From Chitinophagaceae bacterium (GTDB taxonomy: Bacteria; Bacteroidota; Bacteroidia; Chitinophagales; Chitinophagaceae), in assembly GCA_016722465.1 (NCBI GenBank), contig JADKJC010000001.1, forward strand, positions 248,001 to 312,000: a DNA stretch of 64,000 bases. The letters run 5' to 3'. Positions 35,636-44,967 of this stretch are shown here, in pieces (positions within the stretch are counted from its first letter, which is position 1; each line of letters starts with the position of its first letter). The notes beneath the pieces are model-generated. The model was given only the letters and a program-made list of their open reading frames with translations, had not been told where the DNA came from and did no database searches. A program made the position numbers and the translations under genes.

Positions 35636-35742
35636 TTAAAATACTGAGTAATAAAAAAATACACTACTACCTGTATCAATAAAAATACAAGTACAGTGAT
35701 GTACCATTTATTCCAGTATGATCCTGAATTATTTTCTTTCAC
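35632..35742 (-). CDS. Symporter small accessory protein-like membrane peptide (36 aa)
   Basis: This short gene reads 36 residues from a GTG at 35742 (or a TTG at 35754, four codons more). It has a charged N-terminus (KENNSGSYWNKW) and one transmembrane helix (YITVLVFLLIQVVVYFFITQYF). Its TGA overlaps the ATG of the symporter in the form ATGA, which strongly supports translation coupling. Known SSS symporters such as ActP (YjcH) and PanF (YhdT) have small membrane partners. I infer the same here. Confidence 0.7.
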   Translation of the reverse strand: MKENNSGSYWNKWYITVLVFLLIQVVVYFFITQYFK

Positions 35743-35786
35743 GTTATCAATCAAGATTAAATATTATTGAACACCGCTCTTTCCGG

Positions 35787-38348
35787 TCAATGTGCTTTAC
35801 CGGGCAATATTTTTTTTGTACTCTTTTTACCGGCAGATGATTTGCCCGGGGCTCGTGGTGGCGCAATCAAATTCGCAAACAATCTGTACGCACCCGGCAC
35901 ACCGGCAGGCAATTCCCTGAAGAAAACCAACCCGGTGTACACAAATCTGCCTTTGCCATAGTTGGCAACGATCAGGCTGCCATCATCTTCTTTTTCGCCG
36001 GAATCTTTCATACTGATGATGCGCTGGTAATTACTATCGGTTTTTTCTGCATGATAAGTACTCCGCTCCTGTACCCATCCTTCAAAATCCTTACCGGTGA
36101 TTTTGTTTGGATAATTCAGTACGGGATGCCCTGGCAACAGAAAATTCACTTTGGCATTTTCATCAGTAACCCTGTTACGGCTGATGCTGAAAGGATATGG
36201 GCCAATTTTGCTCTTTACCGAGCTGATAAAATTATTGGTGTTGTATTGCGTTAGTAACACACCTCCCTCATTTACATACTGCATCAGTATATCGTACACA
36301 TTGCTCATCCAGTCGTTGGTGTTGTATGCCCTGATGCCTGTGATGACCGCATCAAATTGCTTGAGATTTGCAGCATTGATATCGGCCTGTTTCAGCATGG
36401 TAACTTTATAACCCATTTGTTCAAGGGCTTGCGGAACCTTATCGCCTGCACCTGGGATGTAGCCAATTGAATGGCCTATACACCTTATGTCGCCTTTGAC
36501 TACTTTAATTGGCTCAATTTTTTTAAAATATACAATTTGAGGAATGTGATCATATTTGATATTTCGGATCTCTTTTAAAGATTCTCCTTTTTCATAACAA
36601 TAATGATCAGCTTCATTATATACATAATCCGTATTTATTTCCCGGCCAAGGGAATCATACATTGCGATAAAATCTGGAAAAGTTATTGGAAACAAATTAC
36701 TCTCTTCTTTATTAAGTTTGAATTCACACGCACTGCCAAATACTATTCCTGTTGAAGTTTTAATATAAACTTTTACACTATTATTATCTTTTAGAGATGT
36801 GACAGATAAAAACTCTTTTCCAAACGTACGATTTACCTCAAGGTCGACTTCAGGAAGAAATTTCCCTGTAAACGTTGGTGTTATAAATACTGGTTGGTAA
36901 ATTTCACCTTTTACCGGGTCAGTAAACCGATACCGAAGTGGTTTTGTAAATACAAATTTTTCCCCTTCAATATATACATTGAATTCAACACTCAAGGGAT
37001 CGTTTTCTGCTTTGCCAATCAATTGCTGGTTCGTTACATTAAAACTCCCTTTATCCATTGGGTTTTCTAACCAGTAAGGTTGGGTTAGTTTGTCATCCTG
37101 CTTAATAAAAACTGAAACAGTTTTGGATACAGTGGTATTTTTCTTTAATGAATCAAGCTTTATTGAGTTGGCAAAAAGATTGATATCGCTCACCGAAGCA
37201 TTTATTCCCACCCTGTTGTTGGCAGCTACCATCACTTTCAAACTATCTCCCTGCACTGCATACTGGTTGTTAGCAGTTGCTTCCAGGAATAACCCACTGC
37301 ATGCTTCAATACATTTTGCAATATCATTCAGTTTATTTTGTTTCCAAAAATCATCAATGGTATTTTCCTGCACTTGCCTGTATAGATCAACCAATTCTTT
37401 TACTGAATGGCTGGGCCCGGATTGATCAAAGTGTTGAATGGCCGATTCAATCATGGAAGCTGAAACATTGGGAGAGTCGCCCATTCTAAGCCAGCTCACA
37501 TCCACTCCATCCATCAAATCATTCACCGGCTTCTCTCCCCTGATCGTTTCAAAATATTCAATCACAGTTCCACGCTGTGCAGGTACGCCAAAGCCCTGGC
37601 TCTTATGCTGGCTGCGGCTAAGCGCTGCTATCTCTCCATAACTTTTACCCAGTAATGCATTGTACATGCCCACATCTACTTTGAACTGGCTTTCATTCTG
37701 TGTACTGTTACCGCCAAAATTGAATGTATTCCACAGCATTCGTTTGGCCTGCCAAACCGTAACGCCTTGTTTTAGCTGTTCAGGAAACCTGGCAGAATCT
37801 GCGGCTGCATCAAATGCTTCCCGGGCCAGTATGCCCGAAGCTGCATGGTGCCCATGCCCTGCCCTGTTGTCTTCCGGGAAACGGGCAATGATCACATCTG
37901 GCTTGAATTTCCTGATCACCCATACCACATCACTCAATATCTTGTCATGCCCCCAGGTGTCCAATGCTTCTTCGGGGCTTTTGCAAAAACCAAAATCATA
38001 GGCACGGGAAAAAAATTGTTCAGCGCCATCAATTCTTCTTGCAGCCAGTAATTCCTGGGTCCTTATCAAGCCAAGGTCAATCCCCTGTTCATCACCAATT
38101 AAATTTTGTCCGCCATCTCCTCTCGTTAAACTGAGGTAGCCGGTACGGTATAATTTTTCATTGGCCAGGTAAGCCAGCAATCTCGTATTCTCATCATCAG
38201 GATGAGCGGCGATATACAACACAGAGCCGAGTACATTCAGCTTTTTAAGCTGCAGTAATATTTCGGAGGAAGTATAGGTTTTGGGAGTTTGCGCCTGTGC
38301 CGCTACAGTAAAAAACAGCAATAATAAGAACGTAAAAAATATCTTCAT
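35787..38348 (-). CDS. Large PIG-L family deacetylase with C-terminal glutamine-amidotransferase-like domain
   Basis: The ATG at 38348 gives 853 residues and a signal peptide (MKIFFTFLLLLFFTVAAQAQ). The N-terminal third is the GlcNAc-PI de-N-acetylase fold, with zinc motif AAHPDDE at about residues 48-54 and a second motif GHGHH. The middle is beta-rich. The C-terminal part (VKGDIRCIGHSIGYIPGAGDKVP … FDAVITGIRAYN) looks like a class I amidotransferase/ThuA-like fold with no obvious catalytic Cys. It would act in the periplasm on amino-sugar derivatives. The symporter and its companion are downstream on the same strand. Confidence 0.9.
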   Translation of the reverse strand: MKIFFTFLLLLFFTVAAQAQTPKTYTSSEILLQLKKLNVLGSVLYIAAHPDDENTRLLAYLANEKLYRTGYLSLTRGDGGQNLIGDEQGIDLGLIRTQELLAARRIDGAEQFFSRAYDFGFCKSPEEALDTWGHDKILSDVVWVIRKFKPDVIIARFPEDNRAGHGHHAASGILAREAFDAAADSARFPEQLKQGVTVWQAKRMLWNTFNFGGNSTQNESQFKVDVGMYNALLGKSYGEIAALSRSQHKSQGFGVPAQRGTVIEYFETIRGEKPVNDLMDGVDVSWLRMGDSPNVSASMIESAIQHFDQSGPSHSVKELVDLYRQVQENTIDDFWKQNKLNDIAKCIEACSGLFLEATANNQYAVQGDSLKVMVAANNRVGINASVSDINLFANSIKLDSLKKNTTVSKTVSVFIKQDDKLTQPYWLENPMDKGSFNVTNQQLIGKAENDPLSVEFNVYIEGEKFVFTKPLRYRFTDPVKGEIYQPVFITPTFTGKFLPEVDLEVNRTFGKEFLSVTSLKDNNSVKVYIKTSTGIVFGSACEFKLNKEESNLFPITFPDFIAMYDSLGREINTDYVYNEADHYCYEKGESLKEIRNIKYDHIPQIVYFKKIEPIKVVKGDIRCIGHSIGYIPGAGDKVPQALEQMGYKVTMLKQADINAANLKQFDAVITGIRAYNTNDWMSNVYDILMQYVNEGGVLLTQYNTNNFISSVKSKIGPYPFSISRNRVTDENAKVNFLLPGHPVLNYPNKITGKDFEGWVQERSTYHAEKTDSNYQRIISMKDSGEKEDDGSLIVANYGKGRFVYTGLVFFRELPAGVPGAYRLFANLIAPPRAPGKSSAGKKSTKKILPGKAH

Positions 38349-38410
38349 ACAAGTTGTTGATTTGCGAATGTAATATATTGAAATATTGAAGCACCGCCAT
38401 TCATAAAACA

Positions 38411-38440
38411 AATTGCCCCAGCCTGAAGGCAGGGGCAATT
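38411..38440 (-). terminator. Terminator of the CpeT-like gene
   Basis: AATTGCCCC and GGGGCAATT pair around an inner GCC-TGAA-GGC stem; T-rich sequence follows on the minus strand. It lies 22 bases past the stop codon. Confidence 0.75.
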
Positions 38441-38461
38441 AAATCTAATTTTCTTAACAAA

Positions 38462-39088
38462 TCATTCTTTCTGTTTGATGAACTGGTAACCTCCTTTTTC
38501 TGCACCCCACACCTGCTTGTCCTCTTTATCCCAGCCCCTGTCCCAACTTACCAGTTTATCGGCATAGATTACCACTTCACTGGTGGCATACGTGGAGCCA
38601 CGCAAACTACTCAGGCATTCTTTACCAGGCGTAGCACCTGCAAAATTGCCATCCTTATCCTTGTGTAAATAAATTGAACATCCCTGCCTGTCGATCAGTG
38701 AATCTGTTGTAAGTACTTTTAACAGACCGGTATTGTTCCAGGCACCGGCAAAGCGGATGGGTGTATTGATTTCAAAAACCTTGCTCACCAATGTTACATC
38801 ATCCTGTTTATACACATGATAAATACGCTGGCGGTAAGGTTTTGATAAAGCCCTTGCTACAGCCTGTTCTACATACAGCCAGTAACCATCTTTACTGTCT
38901 ACCCATATCTGCGCCATGTGCAAATGAATATTAAAATAATCTGTGTCTGACTTTGATTGAAGTTCACTGCTGAAAGCTCCCACCATCCTGTTCTTTAACT
39001 CAAGCAGGTCACCATCAGTTACTTTTTGTTGGGCAATTAATGACAGTGAAATGAAAAATGCGGTTGTTAAAATAAAAACATGTTTCAT
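38462..39088 (-). CDS. CpeT/CpcT family protein, exported
   Basis: A 208-residue protein with a signal peptide (MKHVFILTTAFFISLSLIAQ). The body matches the CpeT/CpcT family (phycobilin lyase fold): YWLYVEQAVARALSKPYRQRIYHVY, GCSIYLHKD … FAGATPGKECLSSLRGSTYATSEVVIYADKLVSWDRGWD and a terminal WGAEKGGYQFIK. In cyanobacteria the family attaches bilins to phycobiliproteins. This organism has none in view, so the fold likely binds another lipophilic ligand. It is exported here, which also differs from the cyanobacterial proteins. Confidence 0.88.
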   Translation of the reverse strand: MKHVFILTTAFFISLSLIAQQKVTDGDLLELKNRMVGAFSSELQSKSDTDYFNIHLHMAQIWVDSKDGYWLYVEQAVARALSKPYRQRIYHVYKQDDVTLVSKVFEINTPIRFAGAWNNTGLLKVLTTDSLIDRQGCSIYLHKDKDGNFAGATPGKECLSSLRGSTYATSEVVIYADKLVSWDRGWDKEDKQVWGAEKGGYQFIKQKE

Positions 39089-39124
39089 TGATAAATTGTT
39101 TTACTGTTGAATAGTCTGTATTTA

Positions 39125-41632
39125 TTATTGCCCTGCAAAAAACACGGCATTCGCCAACAATAATTTTCCGCTCTCCCAAAAATTACGGAAAATCGGGTTA
39201 TCGGCCAGGTAAATGATATCACCGCTGCCCATGGGCTGTTCACCTATCAGCATGGCATCTTTTATTTTATCTTTTATTTTACTCCCTACAAAGCCCGCCA
39301 CATAATTGTCTTTTTTTATCACACCCACATTCCAGCCTTCTTTAAAAAACTCGTACACTTTATCATCCTGTTTCAGTGTATAATAATTGTCGCCCAGGCC
39401 AAATGCAAGCGGGTGTGTTATATCAAGGTCGATCCTATAAACAGCCCCGGCAATATAACTCCTGATGCCGTCATGCTCACTCTCTGCAAATTTTTTCAGG
39501 TCTTCGTAATTGGGCTTATCGTCTTTTTTTTCCTTGTCTTTATCTTCTTCTGATTTTTTTATTTTGATACCCCACTCACCGGTTGCCATTTGAGATACTG
39601 CATTTTCAATAGCAATAATCTTTCCCCCCTGGCGAACCCAGTTCTTCAGATCGGCACTGGCTTCCTTGTCGCTTAAAAACTTATAGCGGCCTCCGGAAAC
39701 TATCAGCACATCAATATTTTTCCAGTTCACATTATTTACATCATCGGCATTAATTAATGTGATGGGATAATTCAATTGCTGGTCAAATAAATGCCATACT
39801 TCACCGGCACTTTCCGAATAAGCACCTTTACCGGTAATCATGGCCACATTCGGTTTTTTTATGAAATGAACTTTTTCACTGCCAACATCAAAACCGGTAT
39901 CCATAAACCCTGATTCTATTGGTGTAACCGATGCATTAAACATTTTGGCAGCCCGCTGCAGCTCATCCAGTTTCTCTTCATTGCCTTTTCTTAAAACGAT
40001 CAGTGTTCCCCTGCTGAATTTTTTATTGGCAATACTAAAATCCCTCTCTGCAAAACGTACTTTAATGCCAGCCTGTAAAATAGCAGCCAGCAATTTTGAA
40101 TCTTCAAATGAACTATAACGTACGAGGTAACCATAAGCATTCAACGGTATTACAGCCTGCGTAACACCGGTTACTGCTTTGTTTTCACCGGCAATCTTTT
40201 CCTTTACAGCATAGCTTTGCAAGCCATACACGTAAGGCAATGCCCATGCTGTAATATCATAGGTAGCAGAATCGGCCAGTTTTGAAACCGGTTCAAACAA
40301 TACTTTTGCCAACACACCCTTTGGCTGGTAAGTACTCACCACCAAACTATTGCTGGTGGTAAAAGCTTCTTCCTTCTGTGTAAAATAATTATATCCCTTT
40401 AATGCTGCACCGCTGCTGTAAGTATATTGAATGGCATTGTCATCCAGCAACCTTTTTAAACCATCGATCCTGTTGGTAGCAACATCCGTTACTACAAATG
40501 TTTTGTACTCCCCCACTCCTCCTGCCCTTGCATCATCAAAGAATTTTTTAAAAGCAGTGATCACCCTGCCGGTATTTTTTGAAACAACTTCAATGGTGCT
40601 CATACTGGTGGTAAAGTGATGAGCAATCCTGTCTTTTAATGTAAGCGTATCACCGGTATTGGTGATCACAGCTGTACTGGCACGACTGAGGCCCGCCTGT
40701 TCAAATGTCATCCCGATACTGCCATTGTATACGGGGTATGTATCGCCGTAAGACGGATAAAACAAGTCAAATACTTCTTTGGTAAAATACAGCCAGCCAT
40801 TGGCATCAAAATATTTGGCGTTGTTCTTTCCTATCTCTACCTGGAAGCTTCTCTGGAACGGCGTGATCACTTCATGATAAGGTTCTGCAGCCGGGGCAAA
40901 ATAATAAGGGTTGTTATAGCCCTGCTCATGATAATCGCTGTGCACCTGTGGCATCCACTGGTTATACACTTTTATCCGTTGCTTTGTTTCCACCTGCGTT
41001 TGCCATGCCCAATCCCTGTTCAGGTCAAAATTATAATGGTTGGATCTTCCGCCTGGCCATGGTTCATTGTGTTCCCTTCCATTGGGATCCGGGTTTACAT
41101 TTCTCCCTACCACCTGCGCCTGCCAGTTTACATAGCGGTCACGTCCATCAGGATTGATGCAGGGATCAATAATCACCACCACATTGCTAAGATAGGCTGC
41201 TGACTGTGTATTGGTAGGATTCAATAATTCATACAGCATTTTCATGGCCACTTCGCTGCTGCTGGTTTCATTGCCATGCACATTATAGCTCAGCCACACA
41301 ATAGCGGGTGCATTGATATCTGCAGGCTTGTCAGTGAGCATGCCGGTAAGCCTTAAATTATTTTTTCGGATATCTTCCAGCCGTGCAGCATTTCCGGCTG
41401 ATGCAATAAATGCCAGCAACAATGGCCTGCCCTCATTGGTTTCTCCATATTGCTGCAGTTTCATTTGGCCGGATGCAGCCGTTGCAACGTAGTTAAAGTA
41501 ATTCACTATTTTATAATGCGGCGTATATTTACTGCCCAAAGGATAACCCAAAAATTCATCAGGACTTTTGAGTTGCTGTGCCTGCAATAGCGAGGCAGAA
41601 ATTAATAACAGGAGCAAAAGTTGCTTTTTCAT
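39125..41632 (-). CDS. M14 family zinc carboxypeptidase, exported
   Basis: The ATG at 41632 gives 835 residues with a signal peptide (MKKQLLLLLLISASLLQAQ). The peptidase domain (about 40-370) has the zinc site HGNETSSSE (H-x-x-E), a later zinc-binding His in VHSDYHEQGYNNPYYFAP, and a catalytic-type Glu in GMTFEQ. It continues into a C-terminal region (YGQ…NVAMITGKGAYSESAGEVWHLFD) seen in many Bacteroidota M14 enzymes. It would degrade peptides in the periplasm or outside. The gamma-glutamyltransferase gene is divergent across a 159-bp spacer. Confidence 0.93.
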   Translation of the reverse strand: MKKQLLLLLLISASLLQAQQLKSPDEFLGYPLGSKYTPHYKIVNYFNYVATAASGQMKLQQYGETNEGRPLLLAFIASAGNAARLEDIRKNNLRLTGMLTDKPADINAPAIVWLSYNVHGNETSSSEVAMKMLYELLNPTNTQSAAYLSNVVVIIDPCINPDGRDRYVNWQAQVVGRNVNPDPNGREHNEPWPGGRSNHYNFDLNRDWAWQTQVETKQRIKVYNQWMPQVHSDYHEQGYNNPYYFAPAAEPYHEVITPFQRSFQVEIGKNNAKYFDANGWLYFTKEVFDLFYPSYGDTYPVYNGSIGMTFEQAGLSRASTAVITNTGDTLTLKDRIAHHFTTSMSTIEVVSKNTGRVITAFKKFFDDARAGGVGEYKTFVVTDVATNRIDGLKRLLDDNAIQYTYSSGAALKGYNYFTQKEEAFTTSNSLVVSTYQPKGVLAKVLFEPVSKLADSATYDITAWALPYVYGLQSYAVKEKIAGENKAVTGVTQAVIPLNAYGYLVRYSSFEDSKLLAAILQAGIKVRFAERDFSIANKKFSRGTLIVLRKGNEEKLDELQRAAKMFNASVTPIESGFMDTGFDVGSEKVHFIKKPNVAMITGKGAYSESAGEVWHLFDQQLNYPITLINADDVNNVNWKNIDVLIVSGGRYKFLSDKEASADLKNWVRQGGKIIAIENAVSQMATGEWGIKIKKSEEDKDKEKKDDKPNYEDLKKFAESEHDGIRSYIAGAVYRIDLDITHPLAFGLGDNYYTLKQDDKVYEFFKEGWNVGVIKKDNYVAGFVGSKIKDKIKDAMLIGEQPMGSGDIIYLADNPIFRNFWESGKLLLANAVFFAGQ

Positions 41633-41791
41633 ACTGATGATTATAGTGATAAATTGTTTTATTGATAACTGAATGTTAGCGGGTTGCCGAATATGGATAT
41701 TTTGTACAGGAGTGTACTTCGTTCCCCAGTACAAACTGTGCCTATGAAGCCGGGTTCATGTACCATTGTTTGGTTCAAAAAAAAGAAATTC

Positions 41792-43483
41792 ATGAAGAGT
41801 AAATTATTTTTTATTGCAGTACTTGCCTGTTTGATTGCTTCGCAATCTACGGCGCAAATTAATCCTAATAAATACCGCCTGCAAAAAAAAGTAGTGGTTA
41901 CCAGGGGCGCTGTTGTTAGTGCCCATCCACTGGCAAGCAAGGTGGGAGTGCAAATTTTAAAACAGGGCGGCAATGCAGTGGATGCAGCCATTGCAACCCA
42001 ACTGGCGCTGGCTGTAGTATATCCTGGTGCAGGCAATATTGGCGGCGGCGGTTTTTTAGTCGGGCATTTAAGCAAAGGAAAAAATATTGCCATTGATTTC
42101 AGGGAAATGGCGCCATCGAAAGCCAACCGGGATATGTACCTGGACAGTACAGGCAATGCACAAATGAATTTAAGCCAGGATGGCCACCTGGCTGCTGCTG
42201 TACCCGGAACTGTGGCTGGCATTTTTGCCAGTATGAAATATGCAAGGCTGCCATTTAAAAAACTGATACAACCGGCTATTGACCTGGCGGAGCATGGCTT
42301 TGCCATCAGCAAATCGCAGGCCGATGATTTCAATGAATTTCACAATGAATTTAAAGCAATGAATACTTCGCCGGTGGCATTTGTAAAATTTGTGCCCTGG
42401 AAAGAAGGCGACATGCTGGTGCAGCTGAATTTAGCGGCCACCGTAAAACGCATCCGTGATCTTGGCGCAAAGGGGTTTTACGAAGGAGAGACCGCAAGGC
42501 TGATTGTGGAAGAAATGCAAAAAGGCAAGGGCATTATCAGTTATGAAGACCTTAAAAATTACAAAGCAAAAGAAAGAACAGTTACAAGGTTTACTTATCA
42601 CGGCTATGAAATTATCAGCATGCCTTTACCCAGCAGTGGCGGCATTTTATTACAGCAAATGCTGGGCATGATCGCTGATAAAAATATTACGGCTTTAAAA
42701 TTTCAAACACCCGCCAGTGTGCAATTGATGACAGAAGCAGAACGCAGGGCTTTTGCCGACAGGGCGGAGTTTTTAGGCGATGCCGATTTTGTGAAAGTGC
42801 CGGTGAAGACACTGGTGAATAAAAAATATTTAAAAGAAAGGATGAATGATTATGTTGACGGTAAGGCCGGCAGCAGCAGAGCCACAGGAGCAGGTTCCTT
42901 CAAAGAAAGTGAAGAAACTACCCACCTGAATGTGATTGATGCAGCAGGTAATGCCGTGAGTGTAACTACTACGCTTAATGGTCATTTTGGAAGCCGTACC
43001 GTGGTAGGCGGCGCAGGTTTTTTACTGAATAATGAAATGGATGATTTTAGTGTGAAGCCAGGAGTACCGAATATGTATGGTGCGCTGGGTAACGAAAAAA
43101 ACGCCATTGCACCCGGAAAAAGAATGCTGAGCAGCATGACACCCACCATTGTTTTGAAAAACGGAAAGCCATACCTGGTGCTGGGCACACCCGGAGGAAC
43201 AACCATACCCACCAGCGTTTTTCAAACCATTGTAAATATCATTGATTTCAACATGAGTGCGGAAGATGCGGTGAATAAACCAAAGTTTCATCACCAGTGG
43301 CTGCCGGATGTAATTGATATGGAAGATGATTTTGACGCCACCTCTATTGCCGCATTAAAAGCAATGGGCTATACCATTAATAAACGTGGCAGTATTGGCA
43401 GAACAGAATTGATACAAATAAAAAAAGGGAAGATCATTGCGGTGGGAGATAAAAGAGGAGATGATGCGGCGGAAGGGTATTGA
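41792..43483 (+). CDS. ggt: Gamma-glutamyltransferase (glutathione hydrolase), exported
   Basis: The ATG at 41792 gives a signal peptide (MKSKLFFIAVLACLIASQSTAQ) and 563 residues. The Ntn-hydrolase region has the catalytic Thr at the start of the small subunit (SEETTHLNVIDAAGNAVSVTTTLNGHFGS), and the large-subunit pattern AHPLASKVGVQILKQGGNAVDAAIATQLALAVVYP is clear, as is the substrate loop GGTTIPTSVFQ. It cleaves gamma-glutamyl bonds, for example in glutathione. An upstream in-frame extension is not protein-like, so this start is preferred. Confidence 0.94.
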   Translation: MKSKLFFIAVLACLIASQSTAQINPNKYRLQKKVVVTRGAVVSAHPLASKVGVQILKQGGNAVDAAIATQLALAVVYPGAGNIGGGGFLVGHLSKGKNIAIDFREMAPSKANRDMYLDSTGNAQMNLSQDGHLAAAVPGTVAGIFASMKYARLPFKKLIQPAIDLAEHGFAISKSQADDFNEFHNEFKAMNTSPVAFVKFVPWKEGDMLVQLNLAATVKRIRDLGAKGFYEGETARLIVEEMQKGKGIISYEDLKNYKAKERTVTRFTYHGYEIISMPLPSSGGILLQQMLGMIADKNITALKFQTPASVQLMTEAERRAFADRAEFLGDADFVKVPVKTLVNKKYLKERMNDYVDGKAGSSRATGAGSFKESEETTHLNVIDAAGNAVSVTTTLNGHFGSRTVVGGAGFLLNNEMDDFSVKPGVPNMYGALGNEKNAIAPGKRMLSSMTPTIVLKNGKPYLVLGTPGGTTIPTSVFQTIVNIIDFNMSAEDAVNKPKFHHQWLPDVIDMEDDFDATSIAALKAMGYTINKRGSIGRTELIQIKKGKIIAVGDKRGDDAAEGY

Positions 43484-43524
43484 TAATGGTAAATGGATAA
43501 TTGATAATTAAAAAATCGACAGGT

Positions 43525-44058
43525 ATGCCGGCGATAGAAAAAATATTTTTAGAAAGTGCTGTCAAACGCCTAAGCTATTACAAGGAACTCGGCGATAAAA
43601 CACTCGGCGCTTTAAGCGAACAGGAGCTTCATTTTACTCCCAATGAAGAGAGTAACAGTATTGCAGTGATTATTCAGCATTTGAGTGGCAATATGCTCAG
43701 CCGCTGGACGGATTTTTTAACCAGTGATGGTGAAAAGGAATGGCGCAACAGGGATACCGAATTCGAGATCGGGAATGCTTCCAAAGAGCAGTTGGTTGGC
43801 CTCTGGGAAAAAGGGTGGGCCTGTTGCCTGGGTGCCATCTGCAATTTAACCGGGGATGACCTGGGAAAAACCATCTATATCAGGAGTGAGGGCCTTGTGG
43901 TAACAGATGCCATCAACCGGCAACTGGCACATTATCCATACCATGTGGGGCAAATCATCTACATTGCTAAAATGATAAAGAACAATAACTGGCAAAGCCT
44001 CTCCATACCAAGAAAAGGATCGGATGAATATAACCGGCAGATGACCGGAGGCAAATAA
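43525..44058 (+). CDS. DinB-like protein, DUF1572 family
   Basis: The ATG at 43525 (MPAIEKIFLESAVKRL) gives 177 residues with the DUF1572/DinB helical bundle. Probable metal ligands lie in IIQHLSGNMLSRW and QLAHYPYHVGQIIYI. The function is unknown; DinB relatives include thiol S-transferases. It lies 42 bp after the gamma-glutamyltransferase, in the same direction. The spacer between them is an AT-rich TGATAATT repeat. Confidence 0.88.
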   Translation: MPAIEKIFLESAVKRLSYYKELGDKTLGALSEQELHFTPNEESNSIAVIIQHLSGNMLSRWTDFLTSDGEKEWRNRDTEFEIGNASKEQLVGLWEKGWACCLGAICNLTGDDLGKTIYIRSEGLVVTDAINRQLAHYPYHVGQIIYIAKMIKNNNWQSLSIPRKGSDEYNRQMTGGK

Positions 44059-44136
44059 CCTTCGGCTGTTTTAAAAGCCTTCCCATCAATAAAGCATACC
44101 CCAAAAGAAAAGATAAATTTTGGTACTGAATTTGCC

Positions 44137-44955
44137 TTGATAGGGCGAATCGTTATTTTTACCGTAATTAAACAACCACTGCAAAAAAGTCTGAACATAT
44201 TAAAATGGGTTTCGTTTACACTGATATTTTGGTTGGTGCTTGCATTTTTGCTCACATATTTCAGAGCCAATGTGCCGGTATGGTTATTTTTTATTGCCCT
44301 GGCGGGATGGGTAACAGCCTGGATATTTGTTTTTAAAAGGGCCAAACATAAAAGCTGGTTCTTTTTTTCTCTTATGATGTTCCTGGTATTTACCTGGGGT
44401 ACCCTGCATTTTACATTCGTTCAAAACTGGCTGATTCATAAAGTTACCGTTGGCTTATCTGAAAAACTGCATGCTAAGATCGGCATCAAACACATCGATC
44501 TTGATTTCTTCGACAAACTTAACCTGAAAGGGCTTTATGTAGAAGATCAGAAAAAAGATACCCTGCTGTATGCCGGAAGTGCCAGCATCAGTATTACAGA
44601 CTGGTTCTTTTTAAAAGACAAAGCCACCATTCATTCGCTGGAATTGTCAGACGCTACCATCAACCTTAACCGAACTGATACTGTATGGAACTACCAGTTC
44701 CTGATCGATTATTTTGCAAGCCCCAACAAAGACACTACCCAAAAGGGTGGAATTGAAATTGACCTGAAAGAATTAAAACTGCGGAATATTGCTTTTAACC
44801 AGGTGGATAAATGGAAAGGGAAAGACCAACTGGGCTCTTTAAAAAGCCTTATCCTTATTGCTGATACGTTTGACCTGAAAAAACAACTGATCAGCATACG
44901 CCAGCTTGATATTGATGAACCACATTTTACCATTGCAGATTACACTGGTGAATGA
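44137..44955 (+). CDS. TamB-like outer-membrane biogenesis protein, N-terminal part (in-frame stop)
   Basis: The open frame starts at a TTG (44137); no in-frame ATG exists before residue 80, so the true start is unsure. It has a transmembrane anchor (WVSFTLIFWLVLAFLLTYF) and a second long helix (SWFFFSLMMFLVFTWG). An AsmA/TamB-like region follows (HIDLDFFDKLNLKGLYVEDQKKDTLLYAGSASI, GGIEIDLKELKLRNIAF). The frame stops at TGA 44953-44955 but continues in the same frame through 49056. The nonsense codon therefore splits one gene of about 1640 codons. It could be a true mutation or a sequence error. Confidence 0.75.
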   Translation: MIGRIVIFTVIKQPLQKSLNILKWVSFTLIFWLVLAFLLTYFRANVPVWLFFIALAGWVTAWIFVFKRAKHKSWFFFSLMMFLVFTWGTLHFTFVQNWLIHKVTVGLSEKLHAKIGIKHIDLDFFDKLNLKGLYVEDQKKDTLLYAGSASISITDWFFLKDKATIHSLELSDATINLNRTDTVWNYQFLIDYFASPNKDTTQKGGIEIDLKELKLRNIAFNQVDKWKGKDQLGSLKSLILIADTFDLKKQLISIRQLDIDEPHFTIADYTGE

Positions 44956-44967
44956 GACAGGCGAAAT

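Noticed and set aside
41659..42333. Long open frame antisense to the gamma-glutamyltransferase gene (224 codons)
   Set aside because: It runs opposite the conserved Ntn-hydrolase coding sequence, has odd composition and no family match. It is a shadow.
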